The notes under the pieces are model-generated. The model was not told where the DNA came from. It saw nothing but the letters and a program-made list of their open reading frames with translations, and made no database searches. A stretch of 64,000 bases of DNA from Gracilimonas sp040882225 (GTDB lineage: Bacteria; Bacteroidota; Rhodothermia; Balneolales; Balneolaceae), in assembly GCA_040882225.1 (NCBI GenBank), contig JBBEBR010000014.1, positions 124,001 to 188,000 of the forward strand, written 5' to 3'. The translations under genes were made by a program, and so were the position numbers. This document shows positions 18,301 to 26,523 of the stretch, piece by piece (position 1 is the stretch's first letter; the number at the start of each line of letters is the position of its first letter).

Positions 18301-19525
18301 TGGTTTCAATAAATCCCACTCCGCAGCTTATTCGGTTGTAGCCTATCACACCATGTATTTCAAAGCCAACTATCCGGCAGAATATATGGCGGCGGTTATG
18401 ACGCACAACATGAGCGATATCAAAAAAGTGGCTTCCTTTATAGAAGAATGTCAGCGCATGGGAATTCCCGTTGATCCCCCAAACATTAACACAGCTCGGG
18501 GAAAATTTCGGCCTAAAGAAGGGAGGGTTCAATATGGAATGTCTGCCATTAAAGGCGTGGGCTCATCAGCCATCCAGCATATTGTAGAGGAGCGAGAAGA
18601 GAAGGGCGACTTTGTAAGCATTTTTGATTTCGCCGCTCGAATCGACCTGAAAGTTTGTAATCGCCGAACATTGGAAAGCCTGATTTTGGCCGGGGCTTTC
18701 GACACCCTCAATGACAACCGGGCGCAACTGTTGGATTCCGTTGAAGATATTTTATCCTATGCGGCAAGAAAACAGGAAGAAATTCGGCTTAACCAGGGGA
18801 ATTTATTTGGAGGTGGTGGTAATGGTGCCGCTTTTCAGGAACCAAAATTACGGGATATTCAGCGTTGGTCTCAAATTGAGCGATTGAATAAAGAGCGTGA
18901 ATTGATTGGTTTTTACCTGAGCGGACATCCTTTAAATCGTTTCAAGGAAGATATCCGGTTATTCGGAAAACAAGATTTACATGAAAACAGTCTTTCCAGA
19001 TTACGTGAACGCGACGACATCCGTTTTATAGCCATTGTAACCGGTGTTAAAAAAGTGTTTGATAAAAAAGGAAGGCCTTTTGCTTTCTTGCAAGTCGAGG
19101 ATTTGAATGACTCCATAGAAGTAATTGCCTTCAGTAGTGTCTACGACCAATATATCGGGGTTCTCGAAACCGACAATGTACTTTTTATTGATGGACACAT
19201 GGATATGCGGGGAGGTCAGCCAAAGGTAATTGCACGTTCTTTCGAGCGGGTTGAAAATTTGCGAGAAAAATTTCAGCATCAGCTTGAACTTAAATTGAAT
19301 TTAAAAACCTCCGAACTAAATAAACATGACCTTAAGCAGGTTGAGACACTTTTTTCACTAAACAAAGGAACCACACATGTAGGTTTATGGGTGCATAGTT
19401 CTGAGGCAAAAGGGCCGATCAAAATGAGTGTGAGAAATTTTGTAATAGAACCTAACGACGAGTTATTAAAAGGGCTTCGGGATTTACTTGGAGAAGAAGC
19501 CGTTCAGCTTGTTCATGCTTCATAA
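15317..19525 (+). CDS. dnaE: DNA polymerase III alpha subunit with N-terminal DEDDh exonuclease
   Basis: A 1402-residue replicative polymerase. Residues 1-195 form a DnaQ-like DEDDh proofreading exonuclease (DTETTG at 7-12, then GHNVSFDE and DAHDAAADVEA), giving polymerase and proofreading in one chain. From about residue 250 comes the PHP domain (THLHCHSKYS), then the C-family polymerase core with catalytic aspartates D653 and D655 in PDIDIDFDD, a beta-binding and helix-hairpin-helix region, and an OB domain (IRFIAIVTGVKK, about 1230-1310). Several Bacteroidota DnaE proteins carry such an N-terminal exonuclease; in Firmicutes PolC the exonuclease is instead inserted in the PHP domain. Confidence 0.95.
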   Translation: MYLIFDTETTGLPQDFSAPIADLNNWPRLVQLAWQLHDHTGKLISCGNHIVRPEGFTIPFNSEKIHGISTERAQKEGVDLEFVLKEFSKDMQRAYFLIGHNVSFDEKVMGAEYLRKKMPSAIIDKPKIDTKDDGTDFCKIPNNRGGYKWPSLAELHLKIFDKGFSDAHDAAADVEATARCFLELVRLGAITVNFPVDARLYQPATSLIKREEYIDLVSPARFKTKVLEPADQKMVDKEKHAASSALAEKATFTHLHCHSKYSVLQATAGIKELVAKAKAEGMEAVGLTDLGNMYGIFSFVSAAHAAGIKPIVGSEFYVVEDRLKQKFTRDNKDKRYQIPLLAKNQNGYKNLSKLSSLAFTEGYYYKYPRVDKKLIKKYSQDLICLSGGIRGELADLILNKGEQFAEEELQWWMEVFGDDFYLEVMNHGLEEENRVNEVFKTFSKKYGVKLVATNNVFYLEEEDAKAHDALICIDDGELMSTPKGKGRGYRYGFPNDEFYFKSQDAIKELFQDVPEAVANTQEIVDKIEPIKLERDVILPNFELPDGFSSEDEYLRHLAYEGAKPRYGEIDDEVTERIELELGIISSMGFAGYFLIVQDFIAAARDMGVYVGPGRGSAAGSVVAYCTGITNIDPLKYDLLFERFLNPERVSMPDIDIDFDDDGRQKVIEYVVNKYGKDQVAHIITFGSMAARSSVRDVARVLDLPLSDADRIAKLVPERPGTTLDDAFREVKELRDIRDGEGLEAETLRMAKVLEGSVRNTGIHAAGIIIARKNLTEYIPISTAKDADLVATQYDGSVIEYAGMLKMDFLGLKTLSILKTAISYVKENFGTEYNLDDIPLTDEKTYKLFQQGSTAGIFQFESDGMRKYLKDLKPKDINDLIAMNALYRPGPMQFIPQYIERSHGRETVEYPHEDLRALLEPTYGIMIYQEQIMKVAQQMGGYSLGEADVLRRIMGKKKPELLPPEEEKFVKQAIAKGYDKDVAKDVFDKMALFAGYGFNKSHSAAYSVVAYHTMYFKANYPAEYMAAVMTHNMSDIKKVASFIEECQRMGIPVDPPNINTARGKFRPKEGRVQYGMSAIKGVGSSAIQHIVEEREEKGDFVSIFDFAARIDLKVCNRRTLESLILAGAFDTLNDNRAQLLDSVEDILSYAARKQEEIRLNQGNLFGGGGNGAAFQEPKLRDIQRWSQIERLNKERELIGFYLSGHPLNRFKEDIRLFGKQDLHENSLSRLRERDDIRFIAIVTGVKKVFDKKGRPFAFLQVEDLNDSIEVIAFSSVYDQYIGVLETDNVLFIDGHMDMRGGQPKVIARSFERVENLREKFQHQLELKLNLKTSELNKHDLKQVETLFSLNKGTTHVGLWVHSSEAKGPIKMSVRNFVIEPNDELLKGLRDLLGEEAVQLVHAS

Positions 19526-19629
19526 AGCACTGCTATGAAGGTGATAATTACAAAAGATGTGCGTAATAAGAATTTAGTACCGATATTTGAATCGTAGAAA
19601 TAAAACATAAAATTATCTAACAGAAAATT

Positions 19630-19956
19630 ATGGCAAAGGCAGTAGAGTTTACCGACAGTAACTTCAACGAAGAAGTATTGAAATCTGAAAATCCTGTATT
19701 GGTAGATTTTTGGGCAGAATGGTGCGGCCCGTGCAGAATGGTTGGTCCGGTTGTAGAAGAGCTTGCCGGAGAATATGAAGGAAAGGTGAAAGTAGGGAAG
19801 GTAGATGTAGACAGTAATCCTGAAATCTCCGTTAAGTACGGAATAAGAAGTATTCCCTCACTTTTGATTTTCAAGAATGGCGAAGTTGTAGACCAAATCG
19901 TTGGCGCAGTTCCAAAATCCCATTTAGCAAAACAACTGGATGCTCAGGTAGCTTAA
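19630..19956 (+). CDS. trxA: Thioredoxin
   Basis: A 108-residue classical thioredoxin with the WCGPC active site at residues 31-35 and the cis-proline segment RSIPSLLIF. There is no signal peptide, so it is cytoplasmic and acts as a general disulfide reductant. It follows dnaE by 104 nt and is followed by a rho-independent terminator (19984-20013), so it is probably its own transcription unit. Confidence 0.96.
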   Translation: MAKAVEFTDSNFNEEVLKSENPVLVDFWAEWCGPCRMVGPVVEELAGEYEGKVKVGKVDVDSNPEISVKYGIRSIPSLLIFKNGEVVDQIVGAVPKSHLAKQLDAQVA

Positions 19957-19983
19957 ATCCTGACTATACAAAATTTTGAAATT

Positions 19984-20013
19984 GGCGATACTTAATGTGT
20001 CGCCTTTTTTTTT
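19984..20013 (+). terminator. Rho-independent terminator after trxA
   Basis: Stem GGCGATAC / GTGTCGCC (one G-U pair) around a TTAAT loop, followed by a run of nine T. Confidence 0.85.
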
Positions 20014-20069
20014 ACCTCACTATTTTACAACCCTTTGCAAGATTTCGGAATGCAATCTTAGAGCAAAAA

Positions 20070-20085
20070 CTTAACTTAAGTTAAG
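20070..20085. promoter_or_regulatory. Perfect 16-bp palindrome upstream of the RND operon
   Basis: CTTAACTTAAGTTAAG is its own reverse complement and lies 72 nt before the adaptor ATG. Position and symmetry suit a dimeric repressor site such as TetR or MarR. No regulator gene is next to the operon, so any regulator would be encoded elsewhere. Confidence 0.4.
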
Positions 20086-20156
20086 GCGGTAATAATACCT
20101 GAACAGCTTCTTTTAACACTGCTCAGACTGTTCCAAAATCTAATCACTTTTTTAAA

Positions 20157-21221
20157 ATGAAGAAAATTCTCATTATTTCGGGCATAATTGTAGTGATTGC
20201 CTTACTGGCAATTCCAAAATTCATAGACAGTAGTGAAGCTTCTTCGTCGCAGCCTGCAAATACTGATTCCAGGCTTTTAGTTGATATTCACACTGTTGAA
20301 CCTCAGGTTTTTGAGAACAAGATTTTCACCACAGGAACCATCATTGCTAATGAAGAAATTGAATTGAAAAGCGAAGTTTCTGGGAAAATCACACAGATTA
20401 GTTTTGAAGAAGGCCGAAGCGTGAATAAAGGACAGCTACTCTTAAAAATTAATGACAGCGAATTAAAGGCTCAACTCCAGCGAGCAAATTTCAGACAAAA
20501 TCTTGCTGCTGAACGGGAAAACCGCCAAGCTAAGTTGTTGGATAAAGGCGGAATCAGCCAGGAAGATTACGACGCTACTCTAAACGAATTAAATGTTTTA
20601 GAAGCGGAAGTTGCGCTCATTGAAGCTCAAATTGATAAAACGGAAATTCGTGCTCCCTTCGATGGAAATGTGGGCTTGAAGTATGTGAGTGAAGGAAGCT
20701 ACATATCGCCAACCACTCGAATTGCAACGCTTCAAAGTTTAGATCCTATCAAAATTGATTTTTCTGTTCCGGAGAGATATTCAAGTACTGTAGAAGTTGG
20801 AAATCGTCTTGAGTTTACCGTGCAGGGTTCGGAAGAGCAATTTGAGGCAACTATTTACGCCATCGAACCTCGCATTAATAATCAAACCAGAACGCTAAGT
20901 ATAAGGGCGCTTGGTGAAAATCCCGATGGAGTTTTACTACCCGGCGCTTTTGCTAACCTTGATTTGGTTTTGCAGGAAATTGATGATGCTTTGCTCATTC
21001 CCACTATTGCAGTAATTCCTGATTTGCAGGGTCAGAAAGTATTTACCTATAAGAATGGCAAGGTAGTGGAAAAACGCGTTACGATTGGCATACGAACCGA
21101 AGATGATGTGCAAATAACCAGCGGAATTTCAGCCGGAGATTCTGTGCTCACAACCGGACTTCTGCAAGTTCAGGATGGCGCTGAAGTGCGCATCAATCAA
21201 AACAAAGGGAATTCGCAATGA
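20157..21221 (+). CDS. RND efflux periplasmic adaptor (HlyD/MFP family)
   Basis: A 354-residue membrane fusion protein. An N-terminal hydrophobic anchor (residues 3-22) precedes a lipoyl/barrel-sandwich half (IELKSEVSGKI with VNKGQLLLKIND), a short alpha-hairpin (about 100-155), the second lipoyl half (IRAPFDGNVGLKYVSEGSYI), a beta-barrel and a membrane-proximal domain. It links the inner-membrane pump to the outer-membrane channel. Its stop overlaps the pump start by ATGA, so translation is coupled. Confidence 0.93.
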   Translation: MKKILIISGIIVVIALLAIPKFIDSSEASSSQPANTDSRLLVDIHTVEPQVFENKIFTTGTIIANEEIELKSEVSGKITQISFEEGRSVNKGQLLLKINDSELKAQLQRANFRQNLAAERENRQAKLLDKGGISQEDYDATLNELNVLEAEVALIEAQIDKTEIRAPFDGNVGLKYVSEGSYISPTTRIATLQSLDPIKIDFSVPERYSSTVEVGNRLEFTVQGSEEQFEATIYAIEPRINNQTRTLSIRALGENPDGVLLPGAFANLDLVLQEIDDALLIPTIAVIPDLQGQKVFTYKNGKVVEKRVTIGIRTEDDVQITSGISAGDSVLTTGLLQVQDGAEVRINQNKGNSQ

Positions 21222-24200
21222 GCATTTCATCCCTTAGTATTCGACGGCCGGTTTTAGCAACGGTAATGTCTCTGGTTATTCTGATTTTAGGATTAGTTGC
21301 TTTTAACTTTCTGGGAGTTCGGGAATATCCCGCTACAGAACCTCCCATTATTACAGTGAGTACTTCCTATACCGGAGCCAACGCGGATGTGATGGAGTCG
21401 CAGGTAACGGAACCTCTTGAAGAAGAAATTAACGGAATTGCCGGAATTCGGACGATGAATTCTGTAAGCCGGGAAGGCCGAAGTACCATCACCGTAGAAT
21501 TTGAACTTGAGATAAATCTTGATGACGCTGCCAACGATGTTCAATCACGGGTTTCGCGAGCGGTTCGAAATTTACCTCCTGATGCAGATCCTCCCGTAGT
21601 CTCCAAAGCTGATGCCGATGCACGGCCAATTGTTTTCCTGAACGTGAAAAGCAATCAGCGCTCGCTGCTGGAATTATCTGATATCGCTACTAACACATTT
21701 AAAGAGCGGGTTCAAACCATTCCCGGAGTTAGCAGTGTCCAAATTTGGGGAGAGAAAACCTATTCTATGCGGCTTTGGATGGATCCGCTTCGGTTGGCGG
21801 CTTATCGGCTCACCCCGCTCGATGTACAACAAGCGCTGGCAAGAGAGAACGTGGAATTGCCTTCCGGACGAATTGAGGGAAACCTGACAGAATTAACCGT
21901 TCGAACACAGGGCAGATTATACGAACCTAAAGAATTTAATGACCTGATTATCAGTGAGTCTGAGGGAAATGTGATTCGTTTCAGGGATATTGGGATTGCA
22001 GAACTCGGACCGGCAAATGAACGCACCATTCTAAAACGAGATGGAGTGCCAATGGTTGGTGTGGTAATTATTCCACAGCCGGGCGCCAATCAGGTGGAAA
22101 TCGCCGACGAATTCTATGCCCGTGTTGAGCAAATTAAAAAAGACCTGCCGGAGGATATTGAAACCTCAGTAGGTTTTGATAGCACTAAATATGTTCGCGC
22201 TTCAATCAGTGAAGTACAGCAAACCATTTTTCTTGCCCTGGCACTTGTTATCCTGATTATTTTCCTGTTTTTGCGAGATGTGAGAACAACCATTATTCCG
22301 GTAATTGTAATACCAATTGCTTTGATCGGAGCATTTTTTGTGATGTACATGGCAAACTTCTCCATCAATGTACTCACACTTCTCGCTATAGTTCTTGCCA
22401 TTGGACTGGTAGTAGATGACGCCATTGTTGTGCTCGAAAATATCTATGCCAAAATAGAAGGCGGAATGAATATCATTGACGCGGGAATATTAGGCTCTCG
22501 CGAGATATTCTTCGCGGTAATCGCAACCTCACTCTCCCTGGTTTCCGTTTTTACGCCCATTCTTTTTCTTGGGGGATTAACAGGCCGCCTTTTTCTTGAA
22601 TTTGGTGTTGTGATTGCCGGTGCAGTAATTATTTCTTCATTTGTTGCTCTTACGCTTACTCCCATGCTGGCTACTAAAATTCTGAAAGGAGATGCACAGC
22701 ATAGTTGGTTCTATAAAAAAACGGAGCCTTTTTTCCAGTCGCTTAATAACTCATACAAGAACTCCCTCGATTCATTTATGAATCACAGGTGGCTGGCATT
22801 TGTGATTATTTTTGTCTCTTTGGGCGCTATATTTCTGTTCTACCAAAATCTTCAACAAGAACTTGCCCCTCTTGAAGATCGCAATGGATTAAGCGCAAAT
22901 TCGGTAGCTCCTGAAGGCGCATCTTACGAATATATGGATCGGTATATGGACCGGCTGATCGAATTTATATTGGATGAAGTTCCTGAAACAGATGCTATCA
23001 TTTCGGTGACTTCACCGGGATTTGGAGCTGCAAGTTCGGTGAACTCTGGTTTCGGTCGGGTTATTTTAGATGATGCGGATTTACGGGATCGTTCGCAGCA
23101 GCAGGTTTACGACGATCTTTCCGAGAAAATCCAGAACTTGAGTGGAGCACGTACATTCCTGTCACAGGAGGCAAGCATTGGCAGCAGTCGTGGTGGACAA
23201 CCGGTGCAATATGTATTGCAAGCCGCCAACCTGGATAAGCTAAAAGAAATCATTCCTACATTTTTGCAGGAAGCTTCAAACGACCCCACATTCAATTTTG
23301 TGGATGTGAATCTTAAATTCAGCAAACCCGAAATTCAGGTCAATATTGACAGGGATCGTGCCCGTGCTCTTGGCGTCTCAACAAGAGATGTAGCACAAAC
23401 CCTGCAACTTTCGTATAGCGGCCAACGCTTCGGATTTTTTCTAAAGGATGGGAAGCAGTATCAGGTGATTGGTCAGGTTGCTCGTGAAAATCGTAATGCG
23501 CCTATCGATTTGCGAAGTTTATATGTCAGAAATGATAATGGTGATATTATTCAACTTGATAACCTGGTAACACTTTCTGAGCAAAGCAGTCCGCCGCAGT
23601 TATATCGCTTCAATCGATATGTTTCGGCAACAGTTTCCGCTGGTTTAGCTCGTGGTAAAACCATAGGCGACGGGATTGATGCCATGGATGAAATTGCAGC
23701 CCGTGTGCTTGACGAGTCATTCAGTACGTCACTTTCCGGCCCCTCAAGAGATTTCGTTGACAGTTCATCGAGCCTCATTTACGTTTTCCTTTTAGCTTTA
23801 CTTCTGGTGTACCTGGTTCTTGCCGCTCAGTTTGAAAGCTTTCGAGATCCTTTTGTGATTATGTTCACGGTTCCCCTCGCTCTTACCGGGGCTTTGTTGA
23901 CGCTGTGGTATTTCAATCAAACGCTAAATATTTTCAGCCAAATCGGGATGATTATGCTCATAGGATTGGTAACCAAGAACGGGATCCTTATTGTGGAATT
24001 TGCGAACCAAAGACAAGTTCAGGGATTGTCCATTTTTGAAGCCATTAAAGACGCTTCGGTAGCACGATTAAGGCCAATCCTGATGACAAGCTTCTCTACC
24101 GTATTAGGAATTTTGCCCATAGCTTTGGCATTGGGAGCCGGTGCAGAAAGCCGGAAATCGATGGGTATCGCTATTATTGGCGGGCTCATTTTTGCAAGCC

Positions 24201-24322
24201 TTTTAACACTGTATGTAATCCCTGCGCTTTATTCTTTTATGGCTGGGGAACGCTCTGAGAAAGACGCCATCGATGACGAAAGAATTCGTGAACTGGAGAA
24301 GCTTGAACTAAAAGAAGTTTAA
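21218..24322 (+). CDS. RND multidrug efflux pump (HAE1/AcrB-like)
   Basis: A 1034-residue proton-driven exporter of the hydrophobe/amphiphile family. It begins with the typical SIRRPVLATVM and a first membrane helix. TM4 carries the paired aspartates in GLVVDDAIVVLENIY, needed for proton relay. Two large periplasmic loops and about 12 membrane segments are evident, and the C-terminal half repeats the pattern (GIVLLVFAN-like region written here as GLVTKNGILIVEFAN). Expected substrates are drugs, solvents or bile-type compounds; specificity cannot be read from sequence. Confidence 0.95.
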   Translation: MSISSLSIRRPVLATVMSLVILILGLVAFNFLGVREYPATEPPIITVSTSYTGANADVMESQVTEPLEEEINGIAGIRTMNSVSREGRSTITVEFELEINLDDAANDVQSRVSRAVRNLPPDADPPVVSKADADARPIVFLNVKSNQRSLLELSDIATNTFKERVQTIPGVSSVQIWGEKTYSMRLWMDPLRLAAYRLTPLDVQQALARENVELPSGRIEGNLTELTVRTQGRLYEPKEFNDLIISESEGNVIRFRDIGIAELGPANERTILKRDGVPMVGVVIIPQPGANQVEIADEFYARVEQIKKDLPEDIETSVGFDSTKYVRASISEVQQTIFLALALVILIIFLFLRDVRTTIIPVIVIPIALIGAFFVMYMANFSINVLTLLAIVLAIGLVVDDAIVVLENIYAKIEGGMNIIDAGILGSREIFFAVIATSLSLVSVFTPILFLGGLTGRLFLEFGVVIAGAVIISSFVALTLTPMLATKILKGDAQHSWFYKKTEPFFQSLNNSYKNSLDSFMNHRWLAFVIIFVSLGAIFLFYQNLQQELAPLEDRNGLSANSVAPEGASYEYMDRYMDRLIEFILDEVPETDAIISVTSPGFGAASSVNSGFGRVILDDADLRDRSQQQVYDDLSEKIQNLSGARTFLSQEASIGSSRGGQPVQYVLQAANLDKLKEIIPTFLQEASNDPTFNFVDVNLKFSKPEIQVNIDRDRARALGVSTRDVAQTLQLSYSGQRFGFFLKDGKQYQVIGQVARENRNAPIDLRSLYVRNDNGDIIQLDNLVTLSEQSSPPQLYRFNRYVSATVSAGLARGKTIGDGIDAMDEIAARVLDESFSTSLSGPSRDFVDSSSSLIYVFLLALLLVYLVLAAQFESFRDPFVIMFTVPLALTGALLTLWYFNQTLNIFSQIGMIMLIGLVTKNGILIVEFANQRQVQGLSIFEAIKDASVARLRPILMTSFSTVLGILPIALALGAGAESRKSMGIAIIGGLIFASLLTLYVIPALYSFMAGERSEKDAIDDERIRELEKLELKEV

Positions 24323-24330
24323 TACCAAAG

Positions 24331-25659
24331 ATGATGAAATTGATTTCTCCATTAAAAATTCTGACAGCTGCTTTTTTTATTGCTTCAGTTGGTACAATTG
24401 CCAATGCCCAGGATACGCTTTTGTTGGATGAAGCTATTAAAATCGGGCTTGAGAAAAATTTTGCAATCCGTGTAGCGGAAAATGAAGCCCAAATTTCAGT
24501 CAATAATAACACAATTGGCAATGCTGGTTTTCTTCCTGTTATTTCCGCTGATGGCACCATCAATCGAAGAAATGAGGATAACCTGGTTCGTTATGCAGAT
24601 CTGCCGGATAGGGACGATCAAAATGCAGTTACTACAGTTTATAACTACGGAATAGATGCAAGCTGGAGAATCTTTGACGGGCTCACTATGTTCGCCACGC
24701 TCGACCGCCTTTCGGCTGAGGAGGATATAAGTGAAGAAGAAGCACGCTTTAGTGTAGAGCTTGTCTTAGCCGATATTATCACCACTTATTTTCAGATTGC
24801 CGGACAACAGAAAGCGAATGAGGTTTTACAGAACACCGTAGAGATTTCCCAGGAACGGATCGATATTGCGGAGACGAAAAGAAATCTCGGTTCGGGTTCA
24901 GAATACGAGTTGTTGCAAGCCCGTGCAGATTTTAACGCCGATCGTGCGGCTTTAATCAGAACCGGAACTTCATTGAATCGCCTGAAATTGCAGTTAAAAC
25001 GATTTATGGCAGATGCTGACCATTCAGGATTTGAGGTGGAAGCCGGTATCACTTTATCAGAAAAACTGGATTTAAACTTACTTCTGAATGATGCCCTTGA
25101 ACAAAACCGCGAATTGAATATTGCCAGATTGAATGAAAGTGTGGCTAAATTTGAAATTAGTGAAATCAATGGAGAATGGTTTCCGCAAGTAGATATTGGT
25201 GGCGGATATGGGTTTAACAGGGTTGAAGCGAGCAGCGGCTTCTCCGAATTTTCAGAGACCACAGGTTTTAGTTATGGTATCACTGCCAGGATAAATTTGT
25301 TTGATGGATTCAACAAAAGCAGAAGAAAGCAGAATGCTGAAATCTTGTTGAAAAATGAGCAGCTGCGCACCGAAGAACTTCAAATGCAGATTGGGTCTCA
25401 CATCCGTGAAATTTATGCTCAATACTCCGATGCCCTTTCCCTAATTGAGTTAGAAGAAGAGAACTTAACAATAACGGAGCAAACGGTAGAAATAGCTTTA
25501 GAACGGTTTCAGTTAGGAACTATCAATTCTGTGGAATTCAGAGAAGTTCAGCAAAATCTGCTTGATGCTGAAAACCGGTTAATCACCGCTCAAATCGAAG
25601 CCAAGTCTTCTGAAACCGAGTTACTCCGATTGAGTGGCCGGTTGCTCTTCAAGGAATAA
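24331..25659 (+). CDS. TolC-family outer membrane efflux protein
   Basis: A 442-residue outer membrane channel protein. A signal peptide ends near ANAQ at residue 27. Two long helical hairpin repeats follow with the family spacing (LGSGSEYELLQARADFNADRA and LGTINSVEFREVQQNLLDAE). It trimerises to complete the efflux path. It starts 8 nt after the pump gene (ATGATG; either ATG may be used) and closes the three-gene operon. Confidence 0.92.
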   Translation: MMKLISPLKILTAAFFIASVGTIANAQDTLLLDEAIKIGLEKNFAIRVAENEAQISVNNNTIGNAGFLPVISADGTINRRNEDNLVRYADLPDRDDQNAVTTVYNYGIDASWRIFDGLTMFATLDRLSAEEDISEEEARFSVELVLADIITTYFQIAGQQKANEVLQNTVEISQERIDIAETKRNLGSGSEYELLQARADFNADRAALIRTGTSLNRLKLQLKRFMADADHSGFEVEAGITLSEKLDLNLLLNDALEQNRELNIARLNESVAKFEISEINGEWFPQVDIGGGYGFNRVEASSGFSEFSETTGFSYGITARINLFDGFNKSRRKQNAEILLKNEQLRTEELQMQIGSHIREIYAQYSDALSLIELEEENLTITEQTVEIALERFQLGTINSVEFREVQQNLLDAENRLITAQIEAKSSETELLRLSGRLLFKE

Positions 25660-25920
25660 GTTGTATAATTTTTTATTCCTGTTATTGTTCTGAATTAACT
25701 ACAGCTCCATAGCATATTTTTACATAGATACTCGCAAGTACAGCAATTTCGAAAAATAGGTTATATGGGCAACAAACCTTGTTTTTCTATGTTTGAAGAA
25801 AAACTTTGTGGAAATATTTATTACAATCATTTTGTAGGTATAACTACATTTTCTTAGAAGGGGAATTTTTAAAATATGCCGTGTTTAGGAAGAAAAAAAT
25901 AATAATTCATAAAAGCTCGA

Positions 25921-26217
25921 ATGGTAAAATCTAAAGGAAAAGAAATAAAAAATGATTTACCCCGAGAAAGAAAACTATCCACTATTCCGGCTCATATTTC
26001 AAGTCAACCTGCGGATGAAACAACTGTCTCACTATTACGGGAATTAGTATCCCATCTCCGGAAAAAACGAAATGAACTTCGGGAAGAATGGGCGAAGAGA
26101 ATTATGGGGACTAAATTATTAACTGCCATGACAAGAGATTCTTGCCGAGGCTACTTCCGTATATATAACTATGTAGAAGCGCTTGAAACCGGAACGTATG
26201 AAGCTTTACAAGCCTAA
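25921..26217 (+). pseudogene. RsbR-type stressosome protein, N-terminal relic
   Basis: A 98-codon frame whose second half matches the N-terminal domain of RsbR/RsbRD stressosome proteins: LVSHLRKKRNELREEWAKRI, then LLTAMT and YVEALETGTYEALQA. Family members continue for roughly 180 more residues to a STAS domain; here a TAA follows directly after EALQA and the next readable sequence is an RsbT fragment in another frame. So the STAS domain and probably a whole rsbS gene are gone. I read it as a deletion relic, although the short product could still be made. Confidence 0.65.
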
Positions 26218-26230
26218 CGGATATCGGTTA

Positions 26231-26369
26231 GCACTGAATGATGGATATTCTCTGGCAGAGGAAGGGGGTTGGGCTTCCCGGCACAAAACGGATTTTGGAT
26301 GAATTTAAAATCGATTCTCAGTTAGGGATCGGAACAAAAATAATAATGCGGAAATGGATTACGGAATGA
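26231..26369 (+). pseudogene. RsbT-type anti-sigma kinase, C-terminal relic (frameshifted)
   Basis: Two adjoining frames together spell the end of an RsbT-like GHKL serine kinase: ALNDGYS in one frame at about 26231, then, after a shift, GLPGTKRILDEFKIDS and GTKIIMRKW in another, ending in TGA at 26367-26369. The GLPG-K-R-L-DEF-I-S and GT-I-MRKW spacing is typical of RsbT. The N-terminal ATP-binding half is missing. The stop overlaps the next relic's ATG as ATGA, an operon junction that survived the decay. Confidence 0.6.
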
Positions 26370-26523
26370 GTTTTTTAGGGAAAATTATTTCCAGGAAAAA
26401 TCGGTATTTGGAGTGGGCTGTTGTCAGTAGGACAATGAATGGGGAAGAGGGGATGGTTACCTGGTTCATGGATTTATCGGATGATGCGCAAGTAGTAGTG
26501 GTGCGATATAATGGTGCGGAATG
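26366..26523 (+). pseudogene. RsbX/SpoIIE-like phosphatase, N-terminal relic (frameshifted)
   Basis: From ATG 26366 one frame gives RYLEWAVVSRTMNGEE; a shifted frame continues GRGDGYLVHGF; the first frame then ends VVVVRYNGAE before TGA at 26521. Together these resemble the start of RsbX-type PP2C phosphatases (LEWAV-SR-PGE-SGD-YLV, then VVDGLGHGAE). At most about 50 of some 200 residues remain. The identification rests on motif order and context. Confidence 0.5.

Noticed and set aside
18056..18532. Minus-strand 158-codon frame inside dnaE
   Set aside because: It is antisense to the strongly conserved polymerase core and has no recognisable motif.
25660..25920. Possible leader RNA upstream of the rsbR relic
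   Set aside because: Only short A/T-rich partial inverted repeats are present; nothing distinguishes it from an ordinary promoter region.
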